Below, one piece after another: positions 9,478-18,120 of a stretch of DNA of 64,000 nucleotides (the first letter of the stretch is position 1; every line of letters starts with the position of its first letter). A program made the translations under genes and the position numbers. The notes under the pieces are model-generated. The model was not told the DNA's origin. It searched no databases and worked only from the letters and a program-made list of their open reading frames with translations. Source of the DNA: Ruminiclostridium cellobioparum subsp. termitidis CT1112 (GTDB lineage Bacteria; Bacillota; Clostridia; Acetivibrionales; DSM-1351). The stretch is from contig NZ_AORV01000015.1 of NCBI RefSeq assembly GCF_000350485.1, positions 89,512 to 153,511 of the forward strand, read 5' to 3'.

Positions 9478-10365
9478 TCACCCCTTTACTGCGCCTACCA
9501 TTATTCCTTTAACAAAAAATCTTTGAACAAATGGATAGAGGAAAATGATAGGCCCGATAGTTACAATACTGACAGCCATTTTTACTCCTTCCGAGGGAAT
9601 CTGATTGACAATCCTCTGGAGTTCGGCACTGTTTGACATCTGGGACTTTATAAATTCCACATTTGTAACCACTATTCTGAGCATCATCTGCAGAGGTTGT
9701 CTATCCTGATCGTTTATCAGCATTAAACCAAGCCACCAGTCATTCCAATAGCCCAGGGCTATAAAAAGTCCAACCGTTGCCAGGGCAGGCTTCGACAGCG
9801 GCAATATTATCCTGAAAAATATTGTCACTTCCCTTGCACCGTCTATTTTGGCAGACTCGTTCAATTCCTCCGGTATTGTTTTCATAAAATTTCTCATGAG
9901 GAATATATACCAGGCATTGGCCAGATAGGGAACAATCAACGCTATCATTTTGTCGCTCAAATGGAGATATTTCACACACACAATATACCAGGGCACCATT
10001 CCGCCGCTGAACAAAATAGTAAGCAGTGTATATATTGAAACTATGTTTTTATATTTCAGTGATTTCCTTGACAGGCTGTATCCCGCCATTGTATTTATCA
10101 ACAGGCCGAATATGGTCCCTGTAACTGTGACTGTTATGGATATTGCATAGGCATTGACGATTCTGTCAGATGTCATAAACAGAACTTTATAGGCCATGAA
10201 ACTCACATTTCTCGGGAAAAGTCCATAGCCGTATTTTAAAGTATCGGCTTCCTGACTCAGCGAGCCGCTGATTACCATAATAAACGGAAGCAGACAGAAT
10301 AAAGCAAATATGAGAGCTGCAGCATAGCAAAACACTTTAAGTAAACTTATTTTTTTTAATGTCAT
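9478..10365 (-). CDS. Carbohydrate ABC transporter permease, LplC/MalG type
   Basis: This 295-residue permease has about six membrane spans, the EAA loop ESAKIDGAREVTIF and the family C-terminus GIMVGAVKG. It starts at ATG 10365, with AAGGTGGGA upstream, 18 bases after the partner permease stops. It should pair with 10384-11355 and use the lipoprotein at 7824-9404. No ATPase gene is in the operon, which is normal for CUT1 systems in Firmicutes that share one MsmK/MsiK-type ATPase. Confidence 0.9.
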   Translation of the reverse strand: MTLKKISLLKVFCYAAALIFALFCLLPFIMVISGSLSQEADTLKYGYGLFPRNVSFMAYKVLFMTSDRIVNAYAISITVTVTGTIFGLLINTMAGYSLSRKSLKYKNIVSIYTLLTILFSGGMVPWYIVCVKYLHLSDKMIALIVPYLANAWYIFLMRNFMKTIPEELNESAKIDGAREVTIFFRIILPLSKPALATVGLFIALGYWNDWWLGLMLINDQDRQPLQMMLRIVVTNVEFIKSQMSNSAELQRIVNQIPSEGVKMAVSIVTIGPIIFLYPFVQRFFVKGIMVGAVKG

Positions 10366-10383
10366 TTTTCAAATCCCACCTTT

Positions 10384-11355
10384 TTAAAATAATGCCGAAT
10401 CCTTATCTGCTTTTCTGGCAGCCATATTGCTTAAAACAACCAGGACAAAAGAGAGCACCGATTGTACAAAACCCGCCGCCGATGCCATACCGATGTCTGA
10501 AGAAACTCTGAGGCTCCTGTAAACAAAAGTATCTATAACATCTGTGGTTGAATATAAGGTTGCGGCATCACCGACCACAGAAAAAAACATTCCGAAATCC
10601 GCATTAAAAATTCTGCCTATAGCCAGCAGGGTTAACACGATTACTGTCGGTCTCAGCAGGGGCAGGCTGATGAACCTGATTTGCTGCCATCTGGAAGCAC
10701 CGTCTATTTCGGCAGCTTCATAATATGAGGAATCTATTCCCGATAACGTGGCCAGATATACAATAGTCCCATATCCCGTCAGTTTCCACCTGTTGATCAG
10801 TACCAATATTATTGGCCAGATGGATGCATTTGTTATGAAATCTATTTTGGGCAGTCCCAATACCGAAAGAAAATTATTCAGCGCTGCATGATCCGAAGTA
10901 AGTATATTGTATGTAAAAACTCCCACAACGATCCACGACACAAAATAGGGCAGAAAAGTAAGTGTTTGCGTTATCTTTTTAAATATTTTCGAATTGATTT
11001 CATTAAATATCAAAGCAAATCCCACTTCAAATACCAGCCCCACCGAGATGAAAAGTGCATTCAGCAGTACGGTATTTCTTATTGCCCTTATTCCATATTC
11101 GGAGCCGAACAAGAACAGGAAATTATTGAATACAGGTTTTGTCCAGGGGCTGTGGAATATTCCCATTTCAAAGTTGAATTCCTTAAAAGCGAGCACAAGT
11201 CCAAAGAGCGGCATATAGCAAAAGAGGAAAAGCAGTACAACTGCGGGGACCAGCATCATATACAGGGCCTTGTTGACATATAATTCCTTTAAAACACCCA
11301 ATAAACCTGTCGAAGCAACAGCTACTCCTCTATTACGTGATAAATTATTTTGCAT
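10384..11355 (-). CDS. Carbohydrate ABC transporter permease, LplB/MalF type
   Basis: This 323-residue membrane protein has the N-terminal span MMLVPAVVLLFLFCYMP and the EAA loop EAAEIDGASRWQQI. It is the first gene of the leftward operon. The ATG at 11355 has only a distant purine-rich stretch (GGAAGGGGA, about 13 bases upstream), so the start is less secure than its neighbours. It forms the channel with the 9478-10365 permease. Confidence 0.88.
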   Translation of the reverse strand: MQNNLSRNRGVAVASTGLLGVLKELYVNKALYMMLVPAVVLLFLFCYMPLFGLVLAFKEFNFEMGIFHSPWTKPVFNNFLFLFGSEYGIRAIRNTVLLNALFISVGLVFEVGFALIFNEINSKIFKKITQTLTFLPYFVSWIVVGVFTYNILTSDHAALNNFLSVLGLPKIDFITNASIWPIILVLINRWKLTGYGTIVYLATLSGIDSSYYEAAEIDGASRWQQIRFISLPLLRPTVIVLTLLAIGRIFNADFGMFFSVVGDAATLYSTTDVIDTFVYRSLRVSSDIGMASAAGFVQSVLSFVLVVLSNMAARKADKDSALF

Positions 11356-11689
11356 CGGATTTTATTTATCCCCTTCCATAAATTTTTAAAACACAGCCTT
11401 ATAAGTTAAGCCGGATATGTGTGCAAACAAACTCAGTTTAACTTGCATCTATACTTTAACCCCTTGCAGCCTTATAATATAGTCAATATTTTCGATTTTT
11501 AATTTGTTTTTTCACTAATGCCCACTATGAATTCAGGATATTTAGTATGATTATTCCTTATTTGACCCATAACCACTTCCGGCTACTTGTTGTGACAGTA
11601 ACTTTATTTTATACTTGAAATAGAAATTTATTTTTGACCTTCATTTTACTTCCGCTTTTTTAATCAAAATATATCCGGAGAAGAATTTT
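11356..11689. promoter_or_regulatory. Divergent intergenic region between transporter operon and AraC regulator
   Basis: This 334-base AT-rich gap should hold the promoters of both the leftward transporter operon and the rightward regulator. I could not identify a convincing -35/-10 pair or a clear repeat. A direct or inverted AraC operator is expected but not recognised. GGAG lies about nine bases before the regulator ATG. Confidence 0.3.
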
Positions 11690-14047
11690 ATGATTCATAT
11701 AAGAAATTTATTTTTAAAAGGCCTGTCTAAAAATGCTTACTACAAAAAACAATACTTTGTAAGGCTGCTTATAACTTTTACTGTTCTGTCCTTTGTGATT
11801 GTTATATCCACCACCTCGGTATTTACCGGCATGTATATAAAAAATGTCAGTAATCAGCTGTATGTGGACTATAATTACAGTCTTTCCAGACTGGCAAATG
11901 AATTTGATAATATTTTCATACAACTGACCCAGGAATCCGTGAGCTTAAAGCAGAATTCAGATATAAACAATTATCTCTACGGCATTGATAAAGACTATGA
12001 TTCAATAAGCAGAGCAGATATTTTTCTCAGCACCATGAAAAATCTCAATAATTATCTGGATTCGATTATTTTGTATAACAGGTCCAGCGATTTTGTAATA
12101 TCTTCAGGTATTCTTCTTCTGCCCAACAGATTGAATGTTGATATCAACACCTTAACCAAAGGTCAATTTGCAAAATTTAACACAAAAAGCGATTTAAATA
12201 TGGTATCATCCTTGATGAATCCCGATGTCCTTAAAAACAAGAAGCCTTTAAAAACAGTATCACTTATTTTTTCGGACAATTTTGACGGTGATTCCCTTAA
12301 TAACGGAATTATAATGACCATCGACCCTATTGAAATCAATAAAAAATTAATGGAAAACTATGACGGTATTACATTGATAACCGACGATAAAGGAAATATT
12401 GTATTTTATCCTTATAATTATGAAGTAGAAGACAATATCAGCAGCCAGGAGTATTTTAAAAAGATAGTAACTTCTGAGGACACAAAAAACTACTTTACAA
12501 TGAAGGTAGACAATGATGATAAAATTATAACCTACACTAAAAGTTACAAAACCGGATTTAATATTATTAATATGCGGTCACTGTCGGGGTACTCCGATAT
12601 TCTGAGGGCCCAGTGGATTTCAATAGCGGTTATCGGTTTTATAATAATACTGTTTTTCAGTATTGCCAGCTATTTTTTATCAAGAAAGATGTATAATCCC
12701 ATCAGGTCGGTGACAGAGCTGTTTTCTCATTCAGGCTTTATTTCAGCCGGTAATTGTAAAAATGAAATGGATTTGATCTCAAATGTATATCATAATGCCA
12801 TTAACCGTTTAAATGAAATTGAGGTTAAGTCCAGGGACAACTGCGGCAGATTGAAGGAAGAATTTTTAAAAATTGTATTAAAATCCTGTGTGATACCGGA
12901 TTCCATTAAAAATGAAATGAAAGATTATGATTTTAATGTGGAGTTTTCAAATCTCATACATGTTTGTATTGTCATCGACAACCGGAATACCATTGATGAT
13001 GAGGAGATGTTTATACTGGAAACAACTCTCTGCAAGACCATCCCGGAATTATTACTGTCGGATTTCAATATGGAAATTGTAAATTTCATGAATGGAGAAA
13101 TCGCCTTACTGCTCAATTTCAAAAATAATACCAATAACAGCTTTGAAACCCTGGTAAATAATATGGATAAACTCCGCAATATTTGCAGGGAAACTCTGAA
13201 GATTACTTTGACAATAGGAATAGGAGGTGCCGTAAACAGCCTTGAGGAGTGTTTCAAAGCCTACAAAAAAGCCGATGAGATGACCAGGCACAGATTTGTT
13301 CTGGGCTTTGATAAGACAATCTACGACAAGTATCTTGATGAGGTACTCACCTCAAACATAAGATATCCTGTTGAACTGGAGGATCAGATAATTTCGGCAA
13401 TAAAGCTCAACAGAAAAGATCTGTTTGAAGCACATATCAAGGATTTGACAGCCCTGTTATGTTTTTATCCCTACTCGGAAACCGTAACTTTTTTATTGCA
13501 GATCATTACAGCCTGTCTAAAAACCTTCAACCAGGTCTCAATTCAGGATAACCAGAAATACAGCATAAGATTGGATGAATTCAGCAATATATTATCTAAA
13601 TTTCAGACAGTTAACCAGGCCGGGGAATGGCTGCTCACGGTATTCGAAAATTATCAGCAAATGATTGTGGGCATTATGCAGCTGAAATCCAATAAGCACT
13701 TTGACCAGATACTCAAGGCACAGGAATATATAAAGAATAACTATACCGATATCAACCTGTCGGCCGACTCCATATCCGAAGTTATCGGTTATTCCCCCTA
13801 TTATTTTACAAAAGTTTTCAAGGATATAACCGGTATGAATGTTAATGACTACATCCGGCAGATTCGAATTGACAATGTAAAGCAGCTGCTGAGCAATACC
13901 GATTATAAGATTAACCAGATTGCCGGAATGACCGGTTTCACCAATGCCAGTCATTTTTTTGCCGTATTTAAAAAGGATGTGGGGCTGACTCCTCTGGCAT
14001 ATAGAGAATATGCCCTTGAGAATAAAAAAAGTATTAACTTTTCATAA
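11690..14047 (+). CDS. Membrane-anchored AraC-family transcriptional regulator with extracellular sensor domain
   Basis: The protein has 785 residues. A first membrane span (about 24-47) is followed by a long extracellular sensor region of the Cache type (about 50-300), a second span (AQWISIAVIGFIIILFFSIA) and a HAMP-like stretch. A cytoplasmic middle part leads to a C-terminal AraC helix-turn-helix pair (about 685-780, including YSPYYFTKVFKDITGMN and FTNASHFFAVFKKDVG). Such one-component regulators sense an extracellular sugar and activate the adjacent transporter. The divergent operon 7824-11355 is the natural target. No kinase motifs are present. Start is ATG 11690 after CCGGAGAAG. Confidence 0.88.
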   Translation: MIHIRNLFLKGLSKNAYYKKQYFVRLLITFTVLSFVIVISTTSVFTGMYIKNVSNQLYVDYNYSLSRLANEFDNIFIQLTQESVSLKQNSDINNYLYGIDKDYDSISRADIFLSTMKNLNNYLDSIILYNRSSDFVISSGILLLPNRLNVDINTLTKGQFAKFNTKSDLNMVSSLMNPDVLKNKKPLKTVSLIFSDNFDGDSLNNGIIMTIDPIEINKKLMENYDGITLITDDKGNIVFYPYNYEVEDNISSQEYFKKIVTSEDTKNYFTMKVDNDDKIITYTKSYKTGFNIINMRSLSGYSDILRAQWISIAVIGFIIILFFSIASYFLSRKMYNPIRSVTELFSHSGFISAGNCKNEMDLISNVYHNAINRLNEIEVKSRDNCGRLKEEFLKIVLKSCVIPDSIKNEMKDYDFNVEFSNLIHVCIVIDNRNTIDDEEMFILETTLCKTIPELLLSDFNMEIVNFMNGEIALLLNFKNNTNNSFETLVNNMDKLRNICRETLKITLTIGIGGAVNSLEECFKAYKKADEMTRHRFVLGFDKTIYDKYLDEVLTSNIRYPVELEDQIISAIKLNRKDLFEAHIKDLTALLCFYPYSETVTFLLQIITACLKTFNQVSIQDNQKYSIRLDEFSNILSKFQTVNQAGEWLLTVFENYQQMIVGIMQLKSNKHFDQILKAQEYIKNNYTDINLSADSISEVIGYSPYYFTKVFKDITGMNVNDYIRQIRIDNVKQLLSNTDYKINQIAGMTGFTNASHFFAVFKKDVGLTPLAYREYALENKKSINFS

Positions 14048-14210
14048 ATGTTATTTATATTATCAGCATAGCTGATATATCAGAAAAAAATGAAAAATGG
14101 AATATTTTGTTTCACTCCTTAATACTATATACCAATAGGTTGTACAAATAACCTGCTGCGGTTATGGCAACCAATACTATTAAATATATTTGGTATTAGG
14201 GAGGTAAGCT

Positions 14211-15032
14211 ATGGACAGTATAAAAAAATTTCTTGCGGGCTTCTTGAATAAAATAGCTTATGAGGCACTAAGGTATCAGCTGGCAATCTGTCTGGCCGGA
14301 ATTACCGGTGTTATAACACATGCCTATGCCACTAATAACAAATATCTGCTTCCTTATACGATAATTCTGTCCCTGTCTGCCGCATTAGGCATAGGCTTTT
14401 TCTGCATTTATATATTCCGGCTGCATAATCCCGTATATAAAATTTATTTAAAAACCGATTTTAAATACGTAATACTAAAAAAGTACTGTACTTATCAATA
14501 TAAAAGTTATACAACCATGGAGTATAAAAAGAGAATCAAACTCAAAGTAACCGGAAAAAATATTGACAGGTATTATGATAAATACAATTGGACCGGTTAC
14601 GGAAAAGTCAGCATTACAAGCAACGTGAAAGACCATAAGATTTTAATGACTGCAAAGAGAGATGCTTTTCAGCAGCTTGAGGTTTATTTCAGCAAGAGCT
14701 ATAAGAAAGGTGACATAATAGAATTTTGTCTTACCTATATGTTTGAAGATGTGGAAAACAAGGCCATACCCATACTCTCAACCACAATTGTGGAACCTAC
14801 AAGCGATTTAAACCTGAAGGTTATACTTCCCAAAACATTCGGGATTACCAAGGCATCCTTCGAAGCTTTTCCCTGTATAGACAGCCGGCTGCCCCTGGTT
14901 AGCGGAGAGCTGTTTTTTGATGACAGCACCGTTGAAGATAATACGACAACAGCTGTCGAATGGTCGGTCCCGGAGCCTTTAATGCTGTTGGTCTATTCAA
15001 TCAAATGGGATATGCCAAAAAATGATTTATAA
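14211..15032 (+). CDS. Two-TM protein with a beta-rich cytoplasmic domain, function unknown
   Basis: I do not recognise this 273-residue protein. Residues about 20-45 (ICLAGITGVITHAYA) and 48-70 (YTIILSLSAALGIGFFCIYIF) form two membrane segments. The remaining 200 residues are rich in beta-strand-like alternation and Lys/Tyr and lack obvious catalytic motifs. The layout resembles the S-2TM-beta class of membrane effectors found with cyclic-nucleotide signalling systems. No nucleotide cyclase or other defence gene is nearby, so that is only a resemblance. Start is ATG 14211 with GGGAGG eight bases upstream. A terminator hairpin follows at 15151. Confidence 0.65.
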   Translation: MDSIKKFLAGFLNKIAYEALRYQLAICLAGITGVITHAYATNNKYLLPYTIILSLSAALGIGFFCIYIFRLHNPVYKIYLKTDFKYVILKKYCTYQYKSYTTMEYKKRIKLKVTGKNIDRYYDKYNWTGYGKVSITSNVKDHKILMTAKRDAFQQLEVYFSKSYKKGDIIEFCLTYMFEDVENKAIPILSTTIVEPTSDLNLKVILPKTFGITKASFEAFPCIDSRLPLVSGELFFDDSTVEDNTTTAVEWSVPEPLMLLVYSIKWDMPKNDL

Positions 15033-15150
15033 TTAAAAAAGCACTTATAATGTAACGAATATTGGGGAAAGATTATATAATGTACTAAAGCAAAAATTTT
15101 GCTAGAAACGAAGGGTGAGATTATGAACGATTAGTATTCGAAATCCATAA

Positions 15151-15190
15151 AAATCCAGAAGAGTTTTATAAAATAAAACTTTCTGGATTT
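15151..15190. terminator. Hairpin terminator between convergent genes
   Basis: The stem AAATCCAGAA.AGTTTTAT / ATAAAACTTTCTGGATTT is followed by TTTAAC on the plus strand. It lies between the 2TM protein and the alpha/beta hydrolase and probably ends both transcripts. Confidence 0.7.
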
Positions 15191-15206
15191 TTAACTTATT
15201 TTTAAT

Positions 15207-16019
15207 TTATTCTTCAATGAATTTTACCAGTTCATCATTGAATTTGTCGCGCTCATCATAGAAAGTCGCATGGCCGCTATACCTGAAGGGTAATAATCTA
15301 GAGTTTTTAATGCCTTGTTTTTGTATTTCTCCCAGCTGGAAGGGTACAACCCTGTCATGGATGCCATGAATGATCAAAGTCGGAACATTTATTGTCTCCA
15401 GGTCATAAAACAGCACTTCGTTCAGCCAGGTATTGGCTATAGCTGCCGTAGACCAGCTGGCCGCCTGCAGGCCCATCTGGAAGAACCATTCCGAAAGTGC
15501 CCCGGTTATACGCTGGTAAAAAAATATATCCCCGAAATCCTGAAGCATCTTTGGCCTGTCATTGTAGGTTCCTTTAATGATTTGAAGAACTACGTCCTTT
15601 TCTATTCCGTATGGAAAATTCTGCCGCTTTACAAGACTGGGGGCTGCCGCATCAAACAGTGCAAGCTTGGTTACTCCATGTCCATTATGACGGGCCATGT
15701 ATCTTATTGCAATGGCTCCTCCGGTGGAATGTCCCCCCAGTGTGAAGTTTTGTAATCCCAGTGCGTCAACCACACCTTTGACATCATCAGCCAGCGTGTT
15801 ATAATCATATCCGCTCCAGGGCTTATCCGAGAAGCCAAAGCCTCTTGTATCTATACCGATGCATCTGAAGCCCAGCTTTGGGAGCTGGTTGAACTGGTAT
15901 TCAAACAGTCTGTTGCTTCCCGGCCAGCCGTGCAAAAACAGGATTGTCTTATTCCCCGCAGGGTTAAGGTCTTCAACATAGATCTTTACATTTGTATCAA
16001 CAGTAACATAGTATCCCAC
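15207..16019 (-). CDS. Alpha/beta-hydrolase fold enzyme
   Basis: This 270-residue cytoplasmic hydrolase has the oxyanion-side motif LHGWPGSN, the nucleophile elbow GGHSTGG (Ser), a catalytic Asp candidate in HGIHDRVVP and a catalytic His in RYSGHATF. The length and motif spacing fit the haloperoxidase/esterase/epoxide-hydrolase superfamily. The substrate cannot be assigned. The start is GTG at 16019 with AGGAGG five bases before it. It lies 78 bases downstream of the endonuclease IV-like gene on the same strand and could be the last gene of the module 3 operon, or a separate unit. Confidence 0.85.
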   Translation of the reverse strand: MGYYVTVDTNVKIYVEDLNPAGNKTILFLHGWPGSNRLFEYQFNQLPKLGFRCIGIDTRGFGFSDKPWSGYDYNTLADDVKGVVDALGLQNFTLGGHSTGGAIAIRYMARHNGHGVTKLALFDAAAPSLVKRQNFPYGIEKDVVLQIIKGTYNDRPKMLQDFGDIFFYQRITGALSEWFFQMGLQAASWSTAAIANTWLNEVLFYDLETINVPTLIIHGIHDRVVPFQLGEIQKQGIKNSRLLPFRYSGHATFYDERDKFNDELVKFIEE

Positions 16020-16097
16020 AAATACCTCCTGTACAAAAACTCATTCATTGCATGAATTTATTATCTCAAGTATATAATTATGAATACTATAGTTGAT

Positions 16098-16916
16098 TTA
16101 TAACTGTTTATACGCATTCTTCAATAATAAAGCATCCTTCTCCACCACCGGCCCTTCCGAAATCACACAGCCTTTGACCTTGAAATCCTTTAAGGCTTTC
16201 AGGCAGTCCACATAGTTAAAGTCACTTTCAAACAGACGTATATGATTCCTCTCGCCCTTTTCATTGTATTGTATGCCCCCCATATGGATGTGGAGATCGT
16301 CCAGTGCGTCTCTGCCAAGCTGATCCAGAATGTTTTGTAAAATTCCGGCAAAATCATTGTAATTTTTCAGGCATCCGTTTCCCCTGGCATGAATGTGTGA
16401 GAAATCGATGCATAATTTGCAGGTCCTCACTTCCTTGCATAGGCCGATCAATTCCTCAAGCGTGCCAAACTGCGTTCCCTTCCCGGTGGTTTCAAGCCTG
16501 TAGTCTATTCCTTTGTATGGAAGTTTCGACAGGTTTTCCTTTATGGTATTGAATGTCTCCTCTTTCGAATCATTCAAATAATAGCCGGGATGGAAGACCA
16601 GACTTCTCCCCTCAACCTTTGCCAGGCCCTCCATGGCATTTTTTATCCTTTCCAGGGACTGCTCCTGCTTTTCTTTTTCATCTGCATTTAAATTTATATA
16701 ATGTGATGCATGTGCCGACAAATAAAAATTATTTTCCAGTTTAGCCCTTAAGATACTCTCCTTATTGTTATCCGTTACATTGACATTTCTCACAAAAAGA
16801 AGTTCCATGGCATCCAGACCTATTGACTCTAAAAAATAAATTCCGACGGCGTAACTCATGTTCCTTAACCCGCTGTATATCGGCAAACCTGATATTCCAA
16901 ACAATAATTTATCCAT
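16098..16916 (-). CDS. Endonuclease IV-like TIM-barrel protein (AP endonuclease family 2)
   Basis: This 272-residue protein has metal-site motifs seen in archaeal-type Nfo relatives: YLSAHASHYINL, VFHPG, ETTGKGTQFGTLEEL, CIDFSHIHARG and HIHMGGI. Family members cut DNA at abasic sites using three zinc ions. Related sugar isomerases share the fold, so a DNA repair role is likely but not certain. The ATG at 16916 starts the conserved MDKLLFGISG. An upstream in-frame ATG adds 36 residues that look non-conserved. The ribosome binding site is weak. Its position after a sugar isomerase and an oxidoreductase is unusual for a repair gene. Confidence 0.72.
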   Translation of the reverse strand: MDKLLFGISGLPIYSGLRNMSYAVGIYFLESIGLDAMELLFVRNVNVTDNNKESILRAKLENNFYLSAHASHYINLNADEKEKQEQSLERIKNAMEGLAKVEGRSLVFHPGYYLNDSKEETFNTIKENLSKLPYKGIDYRLETTGKGTQFGTLEELIGLCKEVRTCKLCIDFSHIHARGNGCLKNYNDFAGILQNILDQLGRDALDDLHIHMGGIQYNEKGERNHIRLFESDFNYVDCLKALKDFKVKGCVISEGPVVEKDALLLKNAYKQL

Positions 16917-17070
16917 ATTAATTATCCATGTACTTTTGATTAACTGCATAAAAAACATACCATAGATTATTGTATCTATATTGCCGGTTAATATTACAGC
17001 TGCCTGAGAATACCAAAAATTCAAAAAAGTATCCCCAAATAAACAAATTTAGCTTTTTTATTCCTGCCAA

Positions 17071-18060
17071 TCAGTCATTTTTTAACGCGTCATCGAAAGC
17101 CACTGTGGACGGGCTGAAGTTAATGTTTTTAACAAAGCTGCAGGCCTCAGTCGCACCAAATATCCTGTCCATACCGCTGTCCTCCCATTCGACGGACAGC
17201 GGGCCCTGATAACCGGCGCCGTTTAGAACACGTATTATCTTGTCAAAATCAACATCTCCATGTCCCAGGGAAACAAAGTTCCAGCCCCTTCTCATATCAC
17301 CGAAGGTCAGATGTGAACCGAGTATTCCGCTTCTTCCGTCCAGATTCACCGAAGTATCCTTCATATGTACATGATATACCCTGTCAATGAAGTCACTTAA
17401 GAAAATTGTGGGATTTACGCCCTGCCAGATGAGATGGCTGGGATCAAAGTTGATCCCCAGTGTGGGCCTGTAATTGAAAGCTTTTAAGAGCCTTTCGGTG
17501 GTATAATAATCAAAGGCTATTTCTGTGGGGTGCACCTCAAGGGCAAATTTTACGCCACACTCATCAAAGACGTCAAAAATGGGTGTCCAGAGCTCCACCT
17601 GCTCGGTATATGCATCGGCTATCATTTGTTCACTGGTCTGCGGGAAGGAATACCAGTACTTCCATACCGCCGAACCCATAAAGCCGGTGACAACATCACA
17701 GCCCATAGCTTTTGCAGCCCTGGCAGTATATTTCATCTCCTCAATGGCCCATGCTCTTATTTTTTCAGGCTGTCCTGCAAATTCCGCCGGAGCAAAGCCG
17801 TCAAGCCTCGGATCCCATAAATCACCTACACACTGTCCCGTTAAATGTGCTCCCAGTGCCTTGCAGATCAAACCATGCTTTTTGAGGGTCTCCTTTATTT
17901 CCTTTACATAACCTTCGTCACTTGCTGCCCTGCGGCAATTTATCTGTCCCCAGGTGGCTAGTTCCAAACCGTCATAGCCCATTTCCCTTGCCGTTCTGCA
18001 CATCTCTTCCAGTGGCAGGTCGGCCCACTGTCCTGTAAATAATGTTACCGGTCGTCCCAT
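17071..18060 (-). CDS. Sugar phosphate isomerase/epimerase (TIM barrel, IolE/IolI-like)
   Basis: This 329-residue xylose-isomerase-like TIM barrel begins with VTLFTGQWADLPLEEM. Metal-binding residues are visible in ALEVHPTEIAF, NFDPSHLIWQG, YHVHMKDTS and SVEWED. The family isomerises, epimerises or dehydrates sugars and inositols inside the cell. It follows a Gfo/Idh/MocA oxidoreductase in the same direction, a common pair in inositol and rare-sugar catabolism. The start ATG 18060 is preceded by AAGGAGG. The exact sugar is unknown. It probably processes what the adjacent ribose-type transporter imports. Confidence 0.85.
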   Translation of the reverse strand: MGRPVTLFTGQWADLPLEEMCRTAREMGYDGLELATWGQINCRRAASDEGYVKEIKETLKKHGLICKALGAHLTGQCVGDLWDPRLDGFAPAEFAGQPEKIRAWAIEEMKYTARAAKAMGCDVVTGFMGSAVWKYWYSFPQTSEQMIADAYTEQVELWTPIFDVFDECGVKFALEVHPTEIAFDYYTTERLLKAFNYRPTLGINFDPSHLIWQGVNPTIFLSDFIDRVYHVHMKDTSVNLDGRSGILGSHLTFGDMRRGWNFVSLGHGDVDFDKIIRVLNGAGYQGPLSVEWEDSGMDRIFGATEACSFVKNINFSPSTVAFDDALKND

Positions 18061-18120
18061 TACAAGTCCTCCTTATAAATAAAATTTTTATAGTTGATTG
18101 CCAATACATTGTTGATAGTT

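Noticed and set aside
14211..15032. CBASS effector annotation
   Set aside because: No CD-NTase, Cap or SAVED gene is nearby, so the resemblance is reported as a finding only.
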